17,695 bases of DNA from Echinostoma caproni (GCA_900618425.1 UZAN01039574.1:25677-43371); one strand, 5' to 3'. Positions 1-9,456 are shown, counted from the stretch's first letter. A program made the numbers and translations. The notes: a model not told the origin generated them from the sequence alone.

Positions 1-157
1 TTTAGACAATTAGGACACAAACGGATGAGTGCATTAGACTCGAAACAGATGGAACTGCATACAGACACAGGCCATAAATCAGATATTCCCCCAGTGTGTG
101 GTTTGGTTTCCTGAAATCCCCCATTCATATTAACAGCTTTTGTTGTTGTTGTTTTAG

Positions 158-289
158 ACTTTCCATTACGAAAAACGATTTGCACCGATCCAATCACTAT
201 CCGAAAATAGAGANGAAGACGGATTTCAAACTAGACTAGCATTGCACATGGCATTTGGTGTGGGTGGACTGTCTGGCCATGGTGCTTAA
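158..289 (+). CDS. Candidate terminal coding exon, unknown protein
   Basis: A strong acceptor-like region precedes this stretch: a branch-like TATTAAC followed by a T/G-rich tract of GTT repeats ending TTTTAG at 157. From 158 one frame is open for 43 codons to a TAA at 287-289, beginning TFHYEKRFAPIQSLSE and ending HMAFGVGGLSGHGA. The frame passes through the ambiguous base at 214, so software that stops at N would miss it. I recognise no domain. Forty-three open codons is not rare by chance in a window this size, so the case rests mainly on the splice-like signal. If real it would be the last exon of a plus-strand gene lying left of the window. Everything after 290 would then be 3' UTR or intergenic. 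Confidence 0.22.
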   Translation, partial: TFHYEKRFAPIQSLSENRXEDGFQTRLALHMAFGVGGLSGHGA

Positions 290-1950
290 ACTGACCGAGC
301 CGCCATTTCACGTAAATATCACAGTGTAATAGGGATCCCGCGGAAACCGATAGTTCCATTTTGGTTAACCTCTCTTTCGAACTGCCCATCCGATTTGAAC
401 CAAATAGGACTGAAGGAAGCGCCTACAATTAATCGTTTAACAGAAACAGAGATGACAGTTCTACTGCTTTATAGGCCACTGCATCGATCGCGTCAAAATT
501 TTAAGGTTTACCGAAAACCTTGTCCTCATTTGGAAATCACGTTTAAGTGACACAACAAGGAGCCAAACTGATTATCAACTACAGGCAAATAATATTGTGT
601 GAATTACATGAGGGTTTTACATGGCGATTCCGCGACCTAGAATCCCCTACCCCCAAAGAGTTTCGAACTCAGATGTACTGGTTTAGAATCTAATAGTGAT
701 TGCTTTATATACCCCATCATTTCTGTTACGGTACACAGCACACTGACGTGTCCTCTATTTAGTCAAACTCCCTCTGATTTTCGTGTGTTTCCGCAAAAAA
801 CGTAACATGAAGAAACAGAAGAGATACAGTTCAGATAATTGAATAATCTAGACTGTGTGAACAATGAAAAAAGGGAGAAGTTAAAATATCCCACTTTCTG
901 GTCGAATTGACTCAGTTTTACAGGAGATATTGCATTTAACTCATTACAAGTTGTCTATTTTCTCTGCGTACTTTAAAATCTACAAGCATCTAAAGTAGAT
1001 GACCTATATTGGACTACCAAACGCTACCTTTGCAGAAAAAATAAGTGAGGACACGCTAGCCGCGGTTGTTGGCCTCAACAGATTTTGATACAGAAAGAAC
1101 GGTAATGCACATGTACGTTTTCATCAAACTAAAATCAACCTGAGTTTTGACTGAATATAGTTCATTCCTGACGACACAGAAGGAAAATGTCCTTGATCCA
1201 TGTTATTGCCTTCTTCCGATCACTGGTAGCTGGGCATGTGTGAGTAGTGTCTTCTTCTTCGAGCTATTGCAGACTGTACTGATAACGAAACTCCGTTCAC
1301 TAACTCTGTCAGTTGGCTAATCTGGAACCGATTACATGTAGACCATAAGAAAAACCGTGATTATTCCATTTTCATCTGGGGATATAATTTGAGCATTGTC
1401 TTGCGGAAGGTTTCCGTAAGAAGCATCTGCGGGGTTAGTTCCATTCGCTCCACGTTGATTTCAACACACAGACACACACGTCTTCACGTGAAACCTCGTC
1501 CATTATCATACAATCGGTATAGCCTTAGTCTTTCTGAGGGAACCACAATAATTTAACCCGAAGTAAATGAAAGTGAATTATGTACATGCGATACAAAAAA
1601 TACTTTCATGTCCGTAAGATCGTTATTATGCCTTGGAGGGCCGAAAATAATGCAATTAACTTCATTAACCACAGTCAAGTTTATGGTGCTATTTTCCAGT
1701 TTTTTTTTCTCGGACTCAAAATGGGAAACGTTTTCTTTTGCAGAACGAAACAAAAATACTTTGTTTTTCACAATTTTAGATACCGCTTCTACCTCTCATC
1801 TTCCGTTCACGGTAAGGGAATAATAAAAGCATTCAGATTCTCCTGTGAACCACCACGACCAGCAGCAGCCTAAGTGAACCGATTCTGACGCGAAGCAAAT
1901 GTTATCATGAATTATTGAGAACGCAGCTCTTTTTATTTTTTTATTTCGCT
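290..1950. other. No gene recognised
   Basis: AT-rich sequence with frequent stops in all frames. Overlapping short frames at 1553-1873 on both strands show no protein-like character. A minus-strand B-box-like GAGTTCGAAACTC lies near 661-673 without a partner A box. The last 20 bases (1930-1950) are T-rich on the plus strand and form the A-rich trail of the SINE on the minus strand. Confidence 0.6.
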
Positions 1951-2118
1951 CTACTTCCTTTTATTGAATATACAAAGATACAATTTTCAGTTTGGGGGAA
2001 GCGGCCAATCAAAGGGCTGCCATTCAACACGTTAGGGGAAAGTCAGGCGCTAGTGGTGGGATTTGAACACATCCCCGGGGTGATAATTTGGTGACCTTAC
2101 CACCGGGCCATCACCGCC
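1951..2118 (-). mobile_element. tRNA-derived SINE, near full length
   Basis: On the minus strand a tRNA-like head starts near 2118 (GGCGGTGATGGCCCGGTGG). It carries an A-box-like TGGCCCGGTGGT and a B-box-like GTTCAAATCCC spaced as in a tRNA gene. The body continues through TGGCAGCCCTTTGATTGGCC and GCTTCCCC to a tail reading TTGTATCTTTGTATATTC followed by AATAAA. Past the tail (1950-1930) the minus strand is A-rich, consistent with the 3' end of a retroposed copy. The body and tail recur at 3697-3760, which shows this is a dispersed repeat. I saw no clear target-site duplication, so the insertion is probably old. Propagation would depend on a partner LINE; none is visible here. Family name not assigned. 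Confidence 0.65.
2058..2110 (-). promoter_or_regulatory. RNA polymerase III internal promoter (A and B boxes) of the SINE
   Basis: The A-box-like element occupies 2110-2095 and the B-box-like element 2068-2058, with about 42 bases between their starts, close to the spacing in ordinary tRNA genes. The B box has GTTCAAATCC against the usual GTTCGANTCC. The T-stem flanks pair only partly, so this is a promoter relic of a tRNA-like head and not an intact tRNA. Confidence 0.5.
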
Positions 2119-3068
2119 AGCAGACCTGGAGATTATCAGAGTTTGGTTTTCCGCAGAATAGAATTGGCTCTATCTTTGAATTCCATCAGAAACCAGACAG
2201 TCTATATACGTACGGCTAGTCCTATCGTGAGTGTTGTTACGTACTGCCAGACTTGTGAATAAACTACGTCTACACGTGTGTTCGTCAGGTTAGAAATCGG
2301 GATTTAATCTCTCGCATTGTTTCACACGACCAGATGGAAGGAGTTGAACAAATGGCTGTTTGCTTGAATGAATGAATGACCAGTGGGGTATCATTCATTG
2401 GTGGGATGTGATCACCATTCTGACGGCTTGGCTATGCATCATGATGACGATGTGGGCTGACGCAGCCTCCTAGACGCCAGTGAATTACATCAATTGTTCT
2501 GTGACTCACTCGCTCGCTTACATACGCACATACACACATACGCATACACCGAACTTGATCAGCAGATTCCGGTATTGGGTGTCGAAATGCGTTTTCGTAT
2601 GATAGGCTTGTCTACGAGGAGGAAGGTGTGGATGGTGGTTAAAGGGAAGGGGGCGAGGAGCTAAGCATCTTNTTCAAGGTCAAATCATAAAGCAAAACAG
2701 GGCTGGCACTACACAAACTTCTGACAAGTCATTCCGTATCCCGATAGAATTGTGACCCCTCTTCAGCCCCGGAAGCTCGGGTTCGTTTAGTGACTAGAAA
2801 CGACTGGGAAGGGGTGAGGGTAGTTGGCAGGACCAGTTGCATGTGGGTCAGAAAACTAGGTGCATACTTTTTTCTTCTGTGCAAGGTGTTCCTTGATTTG
2901 TGATCGTTTGGATGTGGTTAGCACAGACAACTCTGTACGTCCATTAGATCAACGCAATGTAAGTGGAGGACATGGTGTGCGCTTCAAAGCAGAGGGTAAC
3001 GCAAGCTGAATAAGTCTACTTAATGTAGGTAGTAATGACATCGTACTTGTCTAACTGCCTGTTTCTCC
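2119..3068. other. No gene recognised; low-complexity tract and GC-richer patch
   Basis: Besides the hairpin at 2371-2399, this stretch holds a C/A-rich tract at 2500-2552 (alternating CACT, CGCT, ACATACGC units) and an ambiguous base at 2672. A GC-richer patch at 2740-2830 has a pyrimidine-rich tract ending CTTCCCAG on the minus strand (AG at 2805-2804), which looks like a splice acceptor. It is followed by only 24 open codons. The patch could be repeat-derived; I cannot place it. Confidence 0.5.
2371..2399. repeat. Perfect 9-bp inverted repeat (hairpin)
   Basis: AATGAATGA (2371-2379) is followed by an 11-base spacer and its exact complement TCATTCATT (2391-2399). The left arm is part of a short GAAT repeat that begins at 2366. 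Either strand could fold into a stem-loop. No function is evident. Confidence 0.7.
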
Positions 3069-3290
3069 GTGCCTCATTGCACAGTAGAACAGATTACGCC
3101 AGTTTATCGTACTATGGTCGGGCGCCTTAGGCAACTGCCCATTGCAAAGGTTCCGGGGATAAGCAACGGAAATGCTCGTACCGATATCCCCCACTCTACT
3201 AAAACGGAATCCCAATCGGTGTCATTCTCCAGTCTCGATTATATGGTTAAGCATTTCCGGTATCAACTGGGCAAGTATGTACAATGCTAA
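3069..3290 (+). other. Weak exon-like open frame
   Basis: A 73-codon frame spans this stretch. An AG at 3083 (CCTCATTGCACAG) and a donor-like GTATGT at 3275 would bound a 191-base exon containing SLDYMVKHFRYQLGK. The pyrimidine tract is weak and there is no recognisable domain. Confidence 0.12.
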
Positions 3291-3696
3291 TAATAGACGG
3301 TTTAAGAACAGAAATGAGTTCAGTCAACTTAAATGAGGGACGGTCAAAGTTACGCACTATTATAAGAGGTGTTTTCCTGCAATTATTCGATTGAAGGACT
3401 GGATATGGCTTAGAACATTGATATCAGGCGTACAATATGACAGGACCAGTATTTTATGGAAGCACATAATGTGTGTGTGCAATGCTATTACGTAATGTCA
3501 CATTGTTTAAATATAAATGGTTAGATACTTTGATAGAAATTGCCACAACCCCTAATAAACAGAGCAGTTTTTACTGTATAAGAATTGAGTTGTCTGCATA
3601 TTTACATATGTTTCGACAGGCAGAACCCACATAGTAACCGTGGTAACCGCTTTGTGCCACAAACTTTCGTTTGCTGTGCTTTTTCATTTTACTTGC

Positions 3697-3760
3697 TTTA
3701 TTGAATATACAAAGATACAATTTTTGGAAGGAGGGAAGCGGCTAATCAAAGGACTGCCAG
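3697..3760 (-). mobile_element. 5'-truncated copy of the same SINE tail
   Basis: The minus strand reads CTGGCAGTCCTTTGATTAGC, then CGCTTCCC, then AAATTGTATCTTTGTATATT and CAATAAAG. This matches the body and tail of the element at 1951-2118, with a few substitutions and a small difference in the spacer between the blocks. The tRNA-like head is missing. Truncation at the 5' end is typical of copies made by target-primed reverse transcription. The same tail could also be the 3' end of the LINE that mobilises the SINE. Confidence 0.65.
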
Positions 3761-4872
3761 TTGTACTACTTTAGAAAATGAGAATATCGCACCACCTATT
3801 GCCTAACACTGAGTGATGTAAAACGTATACGAGAAAACTCTTAGTCAACGCACAGTATTTAAATCCAATCAGGAAAATGTATGCCACTGTCAGAAATTAT
3901 TTTGCATACAATCAACATCTTTTCTTCTAGTTCTCTATTGATGTAATGCGCTAATGGTTATAAACTAGCCATATCCTCTTCTGATAGCTCACCGCCACCT
4001 AATTTCAAGTGGTATCTTAGACTGATCTGCAAACTCACATATCCACCCCACCCCCCGTCAAGTTTGTCCATATATGCAAATGGGTCAAAAACAACATCTG
4101 TGCTTACTTTTCAGGTACATTCTAGTATGATGAGTTCATTATTTGACACATGTAATTTAAATATCTCGAAGCTATCATGAAGTACAATCTTACTTGGTTT
4201 GCACGTTTAATTTTTATTAGTTTAAGAAACCTTTTCTTCTATGTGCTTTACTTTAAATATTGTTCACTGAACTGTTTGCATATGCTAACAATTCAACTCA
4301 TCTGTTATGCATCTCCGGTTAATAGTTCGTTGATTTGCAGATAAATGATTGAAATATCAATCTCCTCATTTCGTTTATCCATGCAGTGGTTGTCTTTGCA
4401 TCCAAATTGATACGTTAACCTGTTCAAGTAATTATGAGCGCTCAGTCTGCCTCGCACACTCTCAATACACGTTGGTTTGACCAAACAGAGGTCAATGCCA
4501 AGCATATGCCCCATATCCGAAATACAGTTAAGCCAATCGTTTTCGTTTATGTTTCGACTAAATTTGCAGTTTTAACTGTTGGTGATCGATAGTCATATCT
4601 GAATAGAAGAAAACAGATACGCTGATGTGAACAAAAGATTAACACGAAACACGTTAACACTGTTCAACGAAAACCCTCTCATAATCACCCAAACGAAAAC
4701 GAGATTAAGATGCTGAGAGGTCAGATTTGCACAGACTTTTATCTATTTCATCATTGGTAACATTCAATTATACATTGGTGCATAAAAGTCGCATCGTTCA
4801 TGGCGGTGAGCACAGGTGATCCCAGGGATAGTTCTTTCATTCATCAAAGGTAGAAATCACCTGTAATGGATG
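3761..4872. other. No gene recognised; one inverted repeat
   Basis: The only structured element is ACAGGTGAT (4812-4820) with its exact complement ATCACCTGT (4856-4864), separated by 35 bases. A good acceptor-like TGTGCTTACTTTTCAG ends at 4115, but only 21 codons follow before a stop. A minus-strand frame at 4305-4514 shows no protein-like features. The C-rich run near 4045-4058 (CCACCCCACCCCCC) could form a G-rich structure on the minus strand. Confidence 0.55.
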
Positions 4873-5169
4873 AGAGCGTGGCAGGAAGTTGGAGGGTACT
4901 TTTTACCCAAACAAATCACAATTCCGACGGAGTTGAATGATGATACGTGTATTTGATTGCAACAATGAGCACCACCCTAGCTGGTTGAACCACGGATTGA
5001 CAAGGACCGGAGAGACGGTAATTACAAATCAATCGACCGAGTCTGCTCACTACGACAATGTGCTCGAGGCTTTCAATTCTCTCTAAACGGTCAAGGGAAC
5101 ATTATCTAACAGCCGAGGAGATGGCAATCCATCTTCACAACGCACTCCTGCATACCCAGACAATTTGTA
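4873..5169 (+). other. Chain of open segments in one frame broken by two stops
   Basis: One plus-strand frame is open from 4873 to 5169 except for TGA at 4930-4932 and TAA at 5083-5085. The middle piece starts with ATGATG directly after the first stop and includes NEHHPSWLNHGLTRTGETV; the last piece includes RGDGNPSSQRTPAYPDN. The sequence is GC-richer than its flanks. This may be a decayed coding or repeat-derived segment, or chance. No family recognised. Confidence 0.15.
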
Positions 5170-5574
5170 AGAACACTGATCTTATCATGGCCACCACTTA
5201 CAACTTGATGACGTAACCTCCGCTCATGAACTCTTTCATTCACCCACTAACTCTCTCACAACCGCCTTCTGAAATGCACTTTCCAGAAAAACATACACTT
5301 ACACACTCACAAACCCCAATTATCGCAATTACATTATCTTTTTTCTAAACTCTGATTTCCTTCGTAGATGTGCCTTCTCTCACCATCCGTTTAATTTATC
5401 ATAATTTGTGCTAAAGCTAAAGCCAACTCATGTTCACATAAATTAGATAGTCAGGAGACAAGTGCATTCTACCTGTAAACCCAAATAGAACTACATGTCG
5501 TGAGGCCTCAAACAAATTTTGCATGGCGGTATTATGGGGTATTATTGGTCAGTTCATTCAATATTATCAAATGA

Positions 5575-5984
5575 ATGCATCACGAAATTTATTTTCAGGT
5601 ACAAAATTGCACTATCTGTAAATCGTCATTCATTTTCAATGAGGCAGTAAGACGGAATGGATTTCACTTATTTCGATGTGTTGTTCGGACCCAGAAAGTA
5701 GTGCCCCTTTCTTTTCCACGTTCATTCCCCGAACTTCAAGTGTCAGATCCACGGTTTGATGTAACCCAAACAATGAGTTTTGTTAAACATTGCAGGCTGT
5801 TGCCGTTCATTGTAGCTTGGACACTGATACAGCAAATCGCGCGCAAGAAAGCAGTTCATGCAAAGTTTTGAGAACATTATTTTCCACCTCAGATAGCACC
5901 ATACATTTTCTCAATAAGATAACCTTATTTATTCGTGAGAGTTTTCTGAGATACAGAAGGTTATGGAATATATATGTCAACTGA
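5575..5984 (+). other. Overlapping open frames with splice-like sites, probably not a gene
   Basis: A 98-codon frame (5575-5871) starts with ATG directly after a stop and contains CTICKSSF and a Cys-poor remainder. A second frame is open to 5984. An acceptor-like TTTTGTTAAACATTGCAG ends at 5795 and would give a 62-codon terminal exon (AVAVHCSLDTDTANRAQESS at its start). Another acceptor-like TTTATTTTCAG ends at 5599, with a donor-like GTAAGA at 5647. No domain is recognised, and several frames of this length are expected by chance here. Confidence 0.12.
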
Positions 5985-6125
5985 ACAGTTTATTCAAGAA
6001 AAAGCGAAACGATATATTTTTTTGTTTAAACTGAACCATTCATCCGTTTATTTATCAAAATATTCATCAATCACTCAATCAATAACTCGACTTACATTTC
6101 AGTATGTCTATGTATATATCCATTG

Positions 6126-6149
6126 ATCTATCTATCTATCTTTCTATCT
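6126..6149. repeat. Short ATCT microsatellite
   Basis: Four perfect ATCT units (6126-6141), then TTCT and ATCT. The flank at 6051-6100 is also rich in short TCAA/TCAT repeats. Too short to be a strong marker. Confidence 0.7.
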
Positions 6150-6348
6150 GTTTGTTTTCCGTGTACCTGTTTTACTTGGGTAGTTGTTCATTCATTTATC
6201 TTAGTAATACCAAATGCGGGAGCAGATGAACTTAGATCTTTACTAAATGGCCCAATATTTCAAGCGGTATCAGATTGAAAACTTCGAAATCGAACAGTCT
6301 GTTCAAAGGTTTGTTATTTCATTCAAATGGAACCGAGAAACATACTAT

Positions 6349-6370
6349 GTGTTTGTGTGTGCGCAAACAC
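6349..6370. repeat. Tight hairpin, 9-bp stem and 4-base loop
   Basis: GTGTTTGTG (6349-6357), loop TGTG, then CGCAAACAC (6362-6370). Eight positions are Watson-Crick and one is a T/G (G-U in RNA) pair. It lies at the end of a TG-rich run, so it may simply be low-complexity sequence that folds. Confidence 0.6.
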
Positions 6371-6927
6371 TCTCACAACACACCCTACTTGTTTCGTGGT
6401 TATTGTGATTTATGATCGGGTTAGCAACTAAACATCAAGCAATATCATTTATCATGCCCACACCTACAGTTGTTCAGTGACCACCGAAAAATCTCACTTT
6501 TTTCACGCGGGTGAAAGATCGATGTGCCAATGTTTTTTTCCAATAATAGGCGTATTTTAAATCACATAAAAAGAGGAAGGTACGGTTTGCACCAAACACG
6601 AAATGTGTTCGTCCTTTAAAATTGGAATTTACCACTTGGGAGTAAAAAAAACCGTTATTTCGGTATATTTATGTGACTAGCACCTAACGTAGGGAGCGTG
6701 AGCCATCATATTTCCTAACTGTTGATGTTGCTGTTGTTGTTAGTTACTAAAAGCAAACGCGAAAAGTACATCACTCCCATTATATATTTTCCCTGTTCAT
6801 GGCTCACGCATATTCATGGTATCTGGCCACTGATGTTATCTGCAAAAAGAAATGCAGCTGTTCGTTTAATCATTGTGGACAGTTCACCAGAAACTCCTTG
6901 CCCTTCAACGCTCCCCACGCTAAAAAA

Positions 6928-6965
6928 TAGGCCGATAACGTCCATCATCGAATGATGTTGGCCTA
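6928..6965. repeat. Interrupted inverted repeat (two 6-bp stems)
   Basis: Outer arms TAGGCC (6928-6933) and GGCCTA (6960-6965) are exact complements. Inner arms CATCAT (6943-6948) and ATGATG (6952-6957) close on a 3-base loop CGA. The two sides of the internal loop are unequal (9 and 2 bases). No function assigned. Confidence 0.5.
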
Positions 6966-7083
6966 AGAACAAGGTGGGAATTCCAGTTGGGGAATGAAAG
7001 AATCGCGAAACTAAAATCGATCAAGATGGCTTCGAAAATATCTCTGCGGTTGAAGTTGTTTTGTTCAAGAATTGCAACCCGTA

Positions 7084-7128
7084 GAGAATCGAACTCACCA
7101 AGTTGTGAGATTTTAGCCGTCGTGATCA
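7084..7128 (-). repeat. tRNA-like or SINE-head fragment
   Basis: The minus strand contains GAGTTCGATTCTC (7096-7084), close to a Pol III B box with flanks that can pair as a short T-arm. About 32 bases upstream lies TGATCACGACGGCTAA, a poor A-box match. The spacing is about ten bases shorter than in a tRNA gene and no acceptor stem is evident. It may be a decayed SINE head of a different family from the copy at 1951-2118, or coincidence. Confidence 0.3.
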
Positions 7129-7517
7129 GAACAGAAGCGCACCCCGTAAAATCATATTGATCACGGTTCTAAACACTATCTTTATGTTTCATTGCACCTG
7201 CGATTCGGATTTCCACAGAAAAAAGTGAATTATTCGAAAGTTTCAGTTTTATTTACAAAATAATTTTATGGAAAGCTAGTTAATTCTAAATCGTTTCTAG
7301 ATACGAAAAAGCAAGGAATACAACTTGCTGGACTTTTATATTACCGTGCCTCTTATGCTATTTAGATCATTCATAGCTTTTAAAAGGTAAAGAACAAACC
7401 ACGGTGCACGAAACATTACCTACGAAAACGCGACGGACGGTCATTTGCAAATACCGAACACAATATATATGGGATCTATTTGTGATGATACCCTGTAGGA
7501 TGTGTTAGGAAGCCCTG

Positions 7518-7550
7518 GACAGCTGTTTTGATTTGCTTGGGTCTCATCAG
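7518..7550 (-). ncRNA. Degenerate type I hammerhead ribozyme motif (minimal stem III)
   Basis: On the minus strand CTGATGA (7550-7544) is followed by a 14-base stem II segment GACCCAAGCAAATC, then AAAAC, the tetraloop AGCT and GTC (ending at 7518). This is the order of a hammerhead core: CUGANGA, stem II, GAAA, a two-base-pair stem III and the GUC cleavage site. Such short-stem III forms are known from schistosome SINE-like and Penelope-like retroelements. Two defects are visible. The conserved GAAA is AAAA, which removes the G12 base needed for catalysis, and the 3' side of stem II (AAATC where GGGTC would pair) has lost its pairing. Stem I also pairs poorly. It is most likely an inactive relic of a retroelement. 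Confidence 0.55.
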
Positions 7551-7558
7551 AACTGCGC

Positions 7559-7700
7559 GAATCCATCAATTCAAATGGAGATGGAACCCAAGCCTTTACA
7601 AGTGAAACGCGAGCATACTATCCACTTGGCCGCTGAACAGCTGATCAGATCGTTTCTCTCTCTGAATACACACCTGATTTGTCTGTTTTGTTTAATGCAA
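7559..7700 (-). mobile_element. Possible body of the hammerhead-bearing retroelement
   Basis: In the minus-strand orientation this stretch lies directly 5' of the hammerhead motif and is more GC-rich than the surroundings. I could not define ends, target-site duplications or coding potential. The assignment rests on adjacency to the ribozyme relic and a loose impression of similarity to trematode repeats that I cannot check here. A plus-strand open frame (7533-7718) crosses it and is probably spurious. Confidence 0.25.
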
Positions 7701-7718
7701 TTTTTGCTCCGACGCTGA

Positions 7719-8589
7719 ATATTACAACAACGTACGTGTACCAACGCAAAAATTCTTTCATCCAGTTTACCTTAACATGCTTGGTTTACTTGAGGAATTC
7801 CTTCTCTCCTTTATAGACAAAGAACTTTCTCATGGAACAACAATTATCTTTTAGAAAAATTGATATTGACATCGATGAGAAGCCAGTAAAATAGTTATTA
7901 TCATTTATTGAGATCACCTTTTTTTGAATGCTGGATTCAAGAGTTGACAAAACAGAAATATATATTTTTGAAACGTCTAAGGATAGAACCTTGTTTGGAG
8001 GTAACCGTTTATCTGGATTCTCCTCGTCATTTTAGTCTTCCTTGTCCTAATAGAATGCCCTGATTTTCTTTTTTGATGAAGCAAGACAGATTGTTTGATC
8101 GTACCACATTGATCGGTTTCTCAATTTACTAAAACCGCTATCGTTTCTTCTATGCGAGTTGGTGGTGCTTGATTGAAAAGGTTGTTGGAAATTCTGTCAG
8201 GTTTTGCTATAGATCGGGTACACTACCGCACGGCGGACTACAGTCACTCTCTCTGCAATTATCAAAATGTTTGTTACTAGCCGCTTCGTTTTTCCCCAAA
8301 TAATTATTATTTTCCGATAAACGAAGCATTAAACAAAATATGAGTGGGCAATAAATATCTTAGCTCCGTGAATTCTGTTCATAATATCACACGATTGTAC
8401 ATGTTTTCATCCGAAGACAACTTGCACGACAATTATTCCTATACTCATAAATTGTTTGGCATAAAACGATTGAAATCAGTTTGGACTACGTGACTAGGTA
8501 GTGCAAACCGTTTAAAAGACTACGATTCATTGTAAAAGAATATTCTGTTGATACCTTTGTACTACCAAGCTCCTCCATCTTTAACCAGG
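7719..8589. other. No gene recognised
   Basis: AT-rich sequence with stops in all frames. No repeat units, RNA motifs or convincing splice pairs were seen. Confidence 0.55.
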
Positions 8590-8690
8590 ACCGATAGGAC
8601 TTTCCGTAGAACATTCTGCACAACAGAGTTCACGGGGAACACGGACAAATTCATGAAGCATTTCCGTAAATTTGTAAATATCGCAGATAA

Positions 8691-9065
8691 CATCCTGATG
8701 CCGGTAAGAAATCAAGTTTCAATTACCCGAAATCAATTGATACCGCTGATTTCAATGGAGCTATAAAGTTCACATTTTTGTGCAGCACAGACTCACAACA
8801 GATAAATCATGTTATTGAATGTCCGAATAAACACGAGGTGTACTTTTATAGGGAGATCAGGGAGGAGGGACTTTGTTTCAGACTTCGAGAAGATTGCAAA
8901 TTTACCCACATTTCAAATTTTGTAATGAGTTGTACCAATGTCATGGATAGAAAGATTAATGTTGCAAAGATAGGGGTGAAAATATCATGCAATTGTGGCT
9001 CAGTTGGGCACAAATTGTGCGCAGTAACGTTTGTAAGCGAACAGAAACTGCACAATCGAGATTGA
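8691..9065 (+). CDS. Candidate cysteine-containing coding frame, unknown protein
   Basis: One frame is open for 124 codons to TGA at 9063-9065. Its 3' two-thirds read like protein: INHVIECPNKHEVYFYREI, RLREDCKFTHISNFVMSC and ISCNCGSVGHKLCAV, with eight cysteines and no membrane segment. Acceptor-like sites end at 8785 (ACATTTTTGTGCAG) and 8801 (ACTCACAACAG). A donor-like GTAAGC lies at 9033. A different frame at 8590-8703 (TDRTFRRTFC to NILMP) ends at a donor-like GTAAGA at 8704 in phase 0, which fits the acceptor at 8801. This allows a two-exon model with a 98-base intron. I recognise no family. The cysteine pattern would suit a secreted domain, but no signal peptide is visible. Confidence 0.25.
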   Translation, partial: HPDAGKKSSFNYPKSIDTADFNGAIKFTFLCSTDSQQINHVIECPNKHEVYFYREIREEGLCFRLREDCKFTHISNFVMSCTNVMDRKINVAKIGVKISCNCGSVGHKLCAVTFVSEQKLHNRD

Positions 9066-9366
9066 GATTTCATCTAATATGTTGCAAATATTCAGTTGTT
9101 TTCAATAAGTTCACCTTAATCTTGAACCTAGTTATTTCATTTTAGTTGCAGAAACAAAATTACCTTAGTAGGAAGTTGTAAACCATGATTGGTGATTAAG
9201 TATTGCTTGATGTAACCTACTGAATAAAAATTCAAACTAGTGCAGTAGTAAACGGATCCAATGCACAGACAAGATGATGCATGTGCATAAAAAATATTTT
9301 TGCAGACCTTCTGGGCAAAACATCTTATGGGCCCTCATTCACTCCGGTTTACCTTGACTCACTAGC

Positions 9367-9456
9367 TTATTTGCAAAGAATTGCGAAGCACTGCATATCT
9401 ACCGCATCATTAAGGCCCGCACTATCCAACCTGTTTGCGCACACTGTTGATCCGAC
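9367..9456 (-). other. Exon-like stretch after a strong acceptor, unknown
   Basis: The minus strand has a pyrimidine-rich TTGCCTCTCTGTCCTTCAG ending at 9457, one of the best acceptor-like sites in the window. The following frame is open for 29 codons to TAA (VGSTVCANRLDSAGLNDAVD at its start). It is on the same strand as the LHFPL-like gene, but joining to that donor (phase 1) selects another frame that stops after eleven codons and lacks the expected Cys and GW-aromatic motif. So it is not the next LHFPL exon by that route. Confidence 0.15.

Larger units (their letters stand above)
5985..7083. other. No gene recognised
   Basis: AT-rich sequence containing only the hairpins and ATCT repeat listed separately. 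A plus-strand frame at 6722-6955 begins at a GTT/GCT-rich tract and has no recognised domain. Confidence 0.55.

Noticed and set aside
655..680. B-box-like GAGTTCGAAACTC on the minus strand
   Set aside because: The motif is itself nearly palindromic, has no A box at a proper distance and no tRNA fold.
4045..4058. G-quadruplex on the minus strand
   Set aside because: Only three G runs, one of them two bases long; not enough for a stable four-run structure.
5201..5276. Minus-strand exon between an acceptor-like GTGCATTTCAG and donor-like GTAAGT
   Set aside because: All three frames contain stops.
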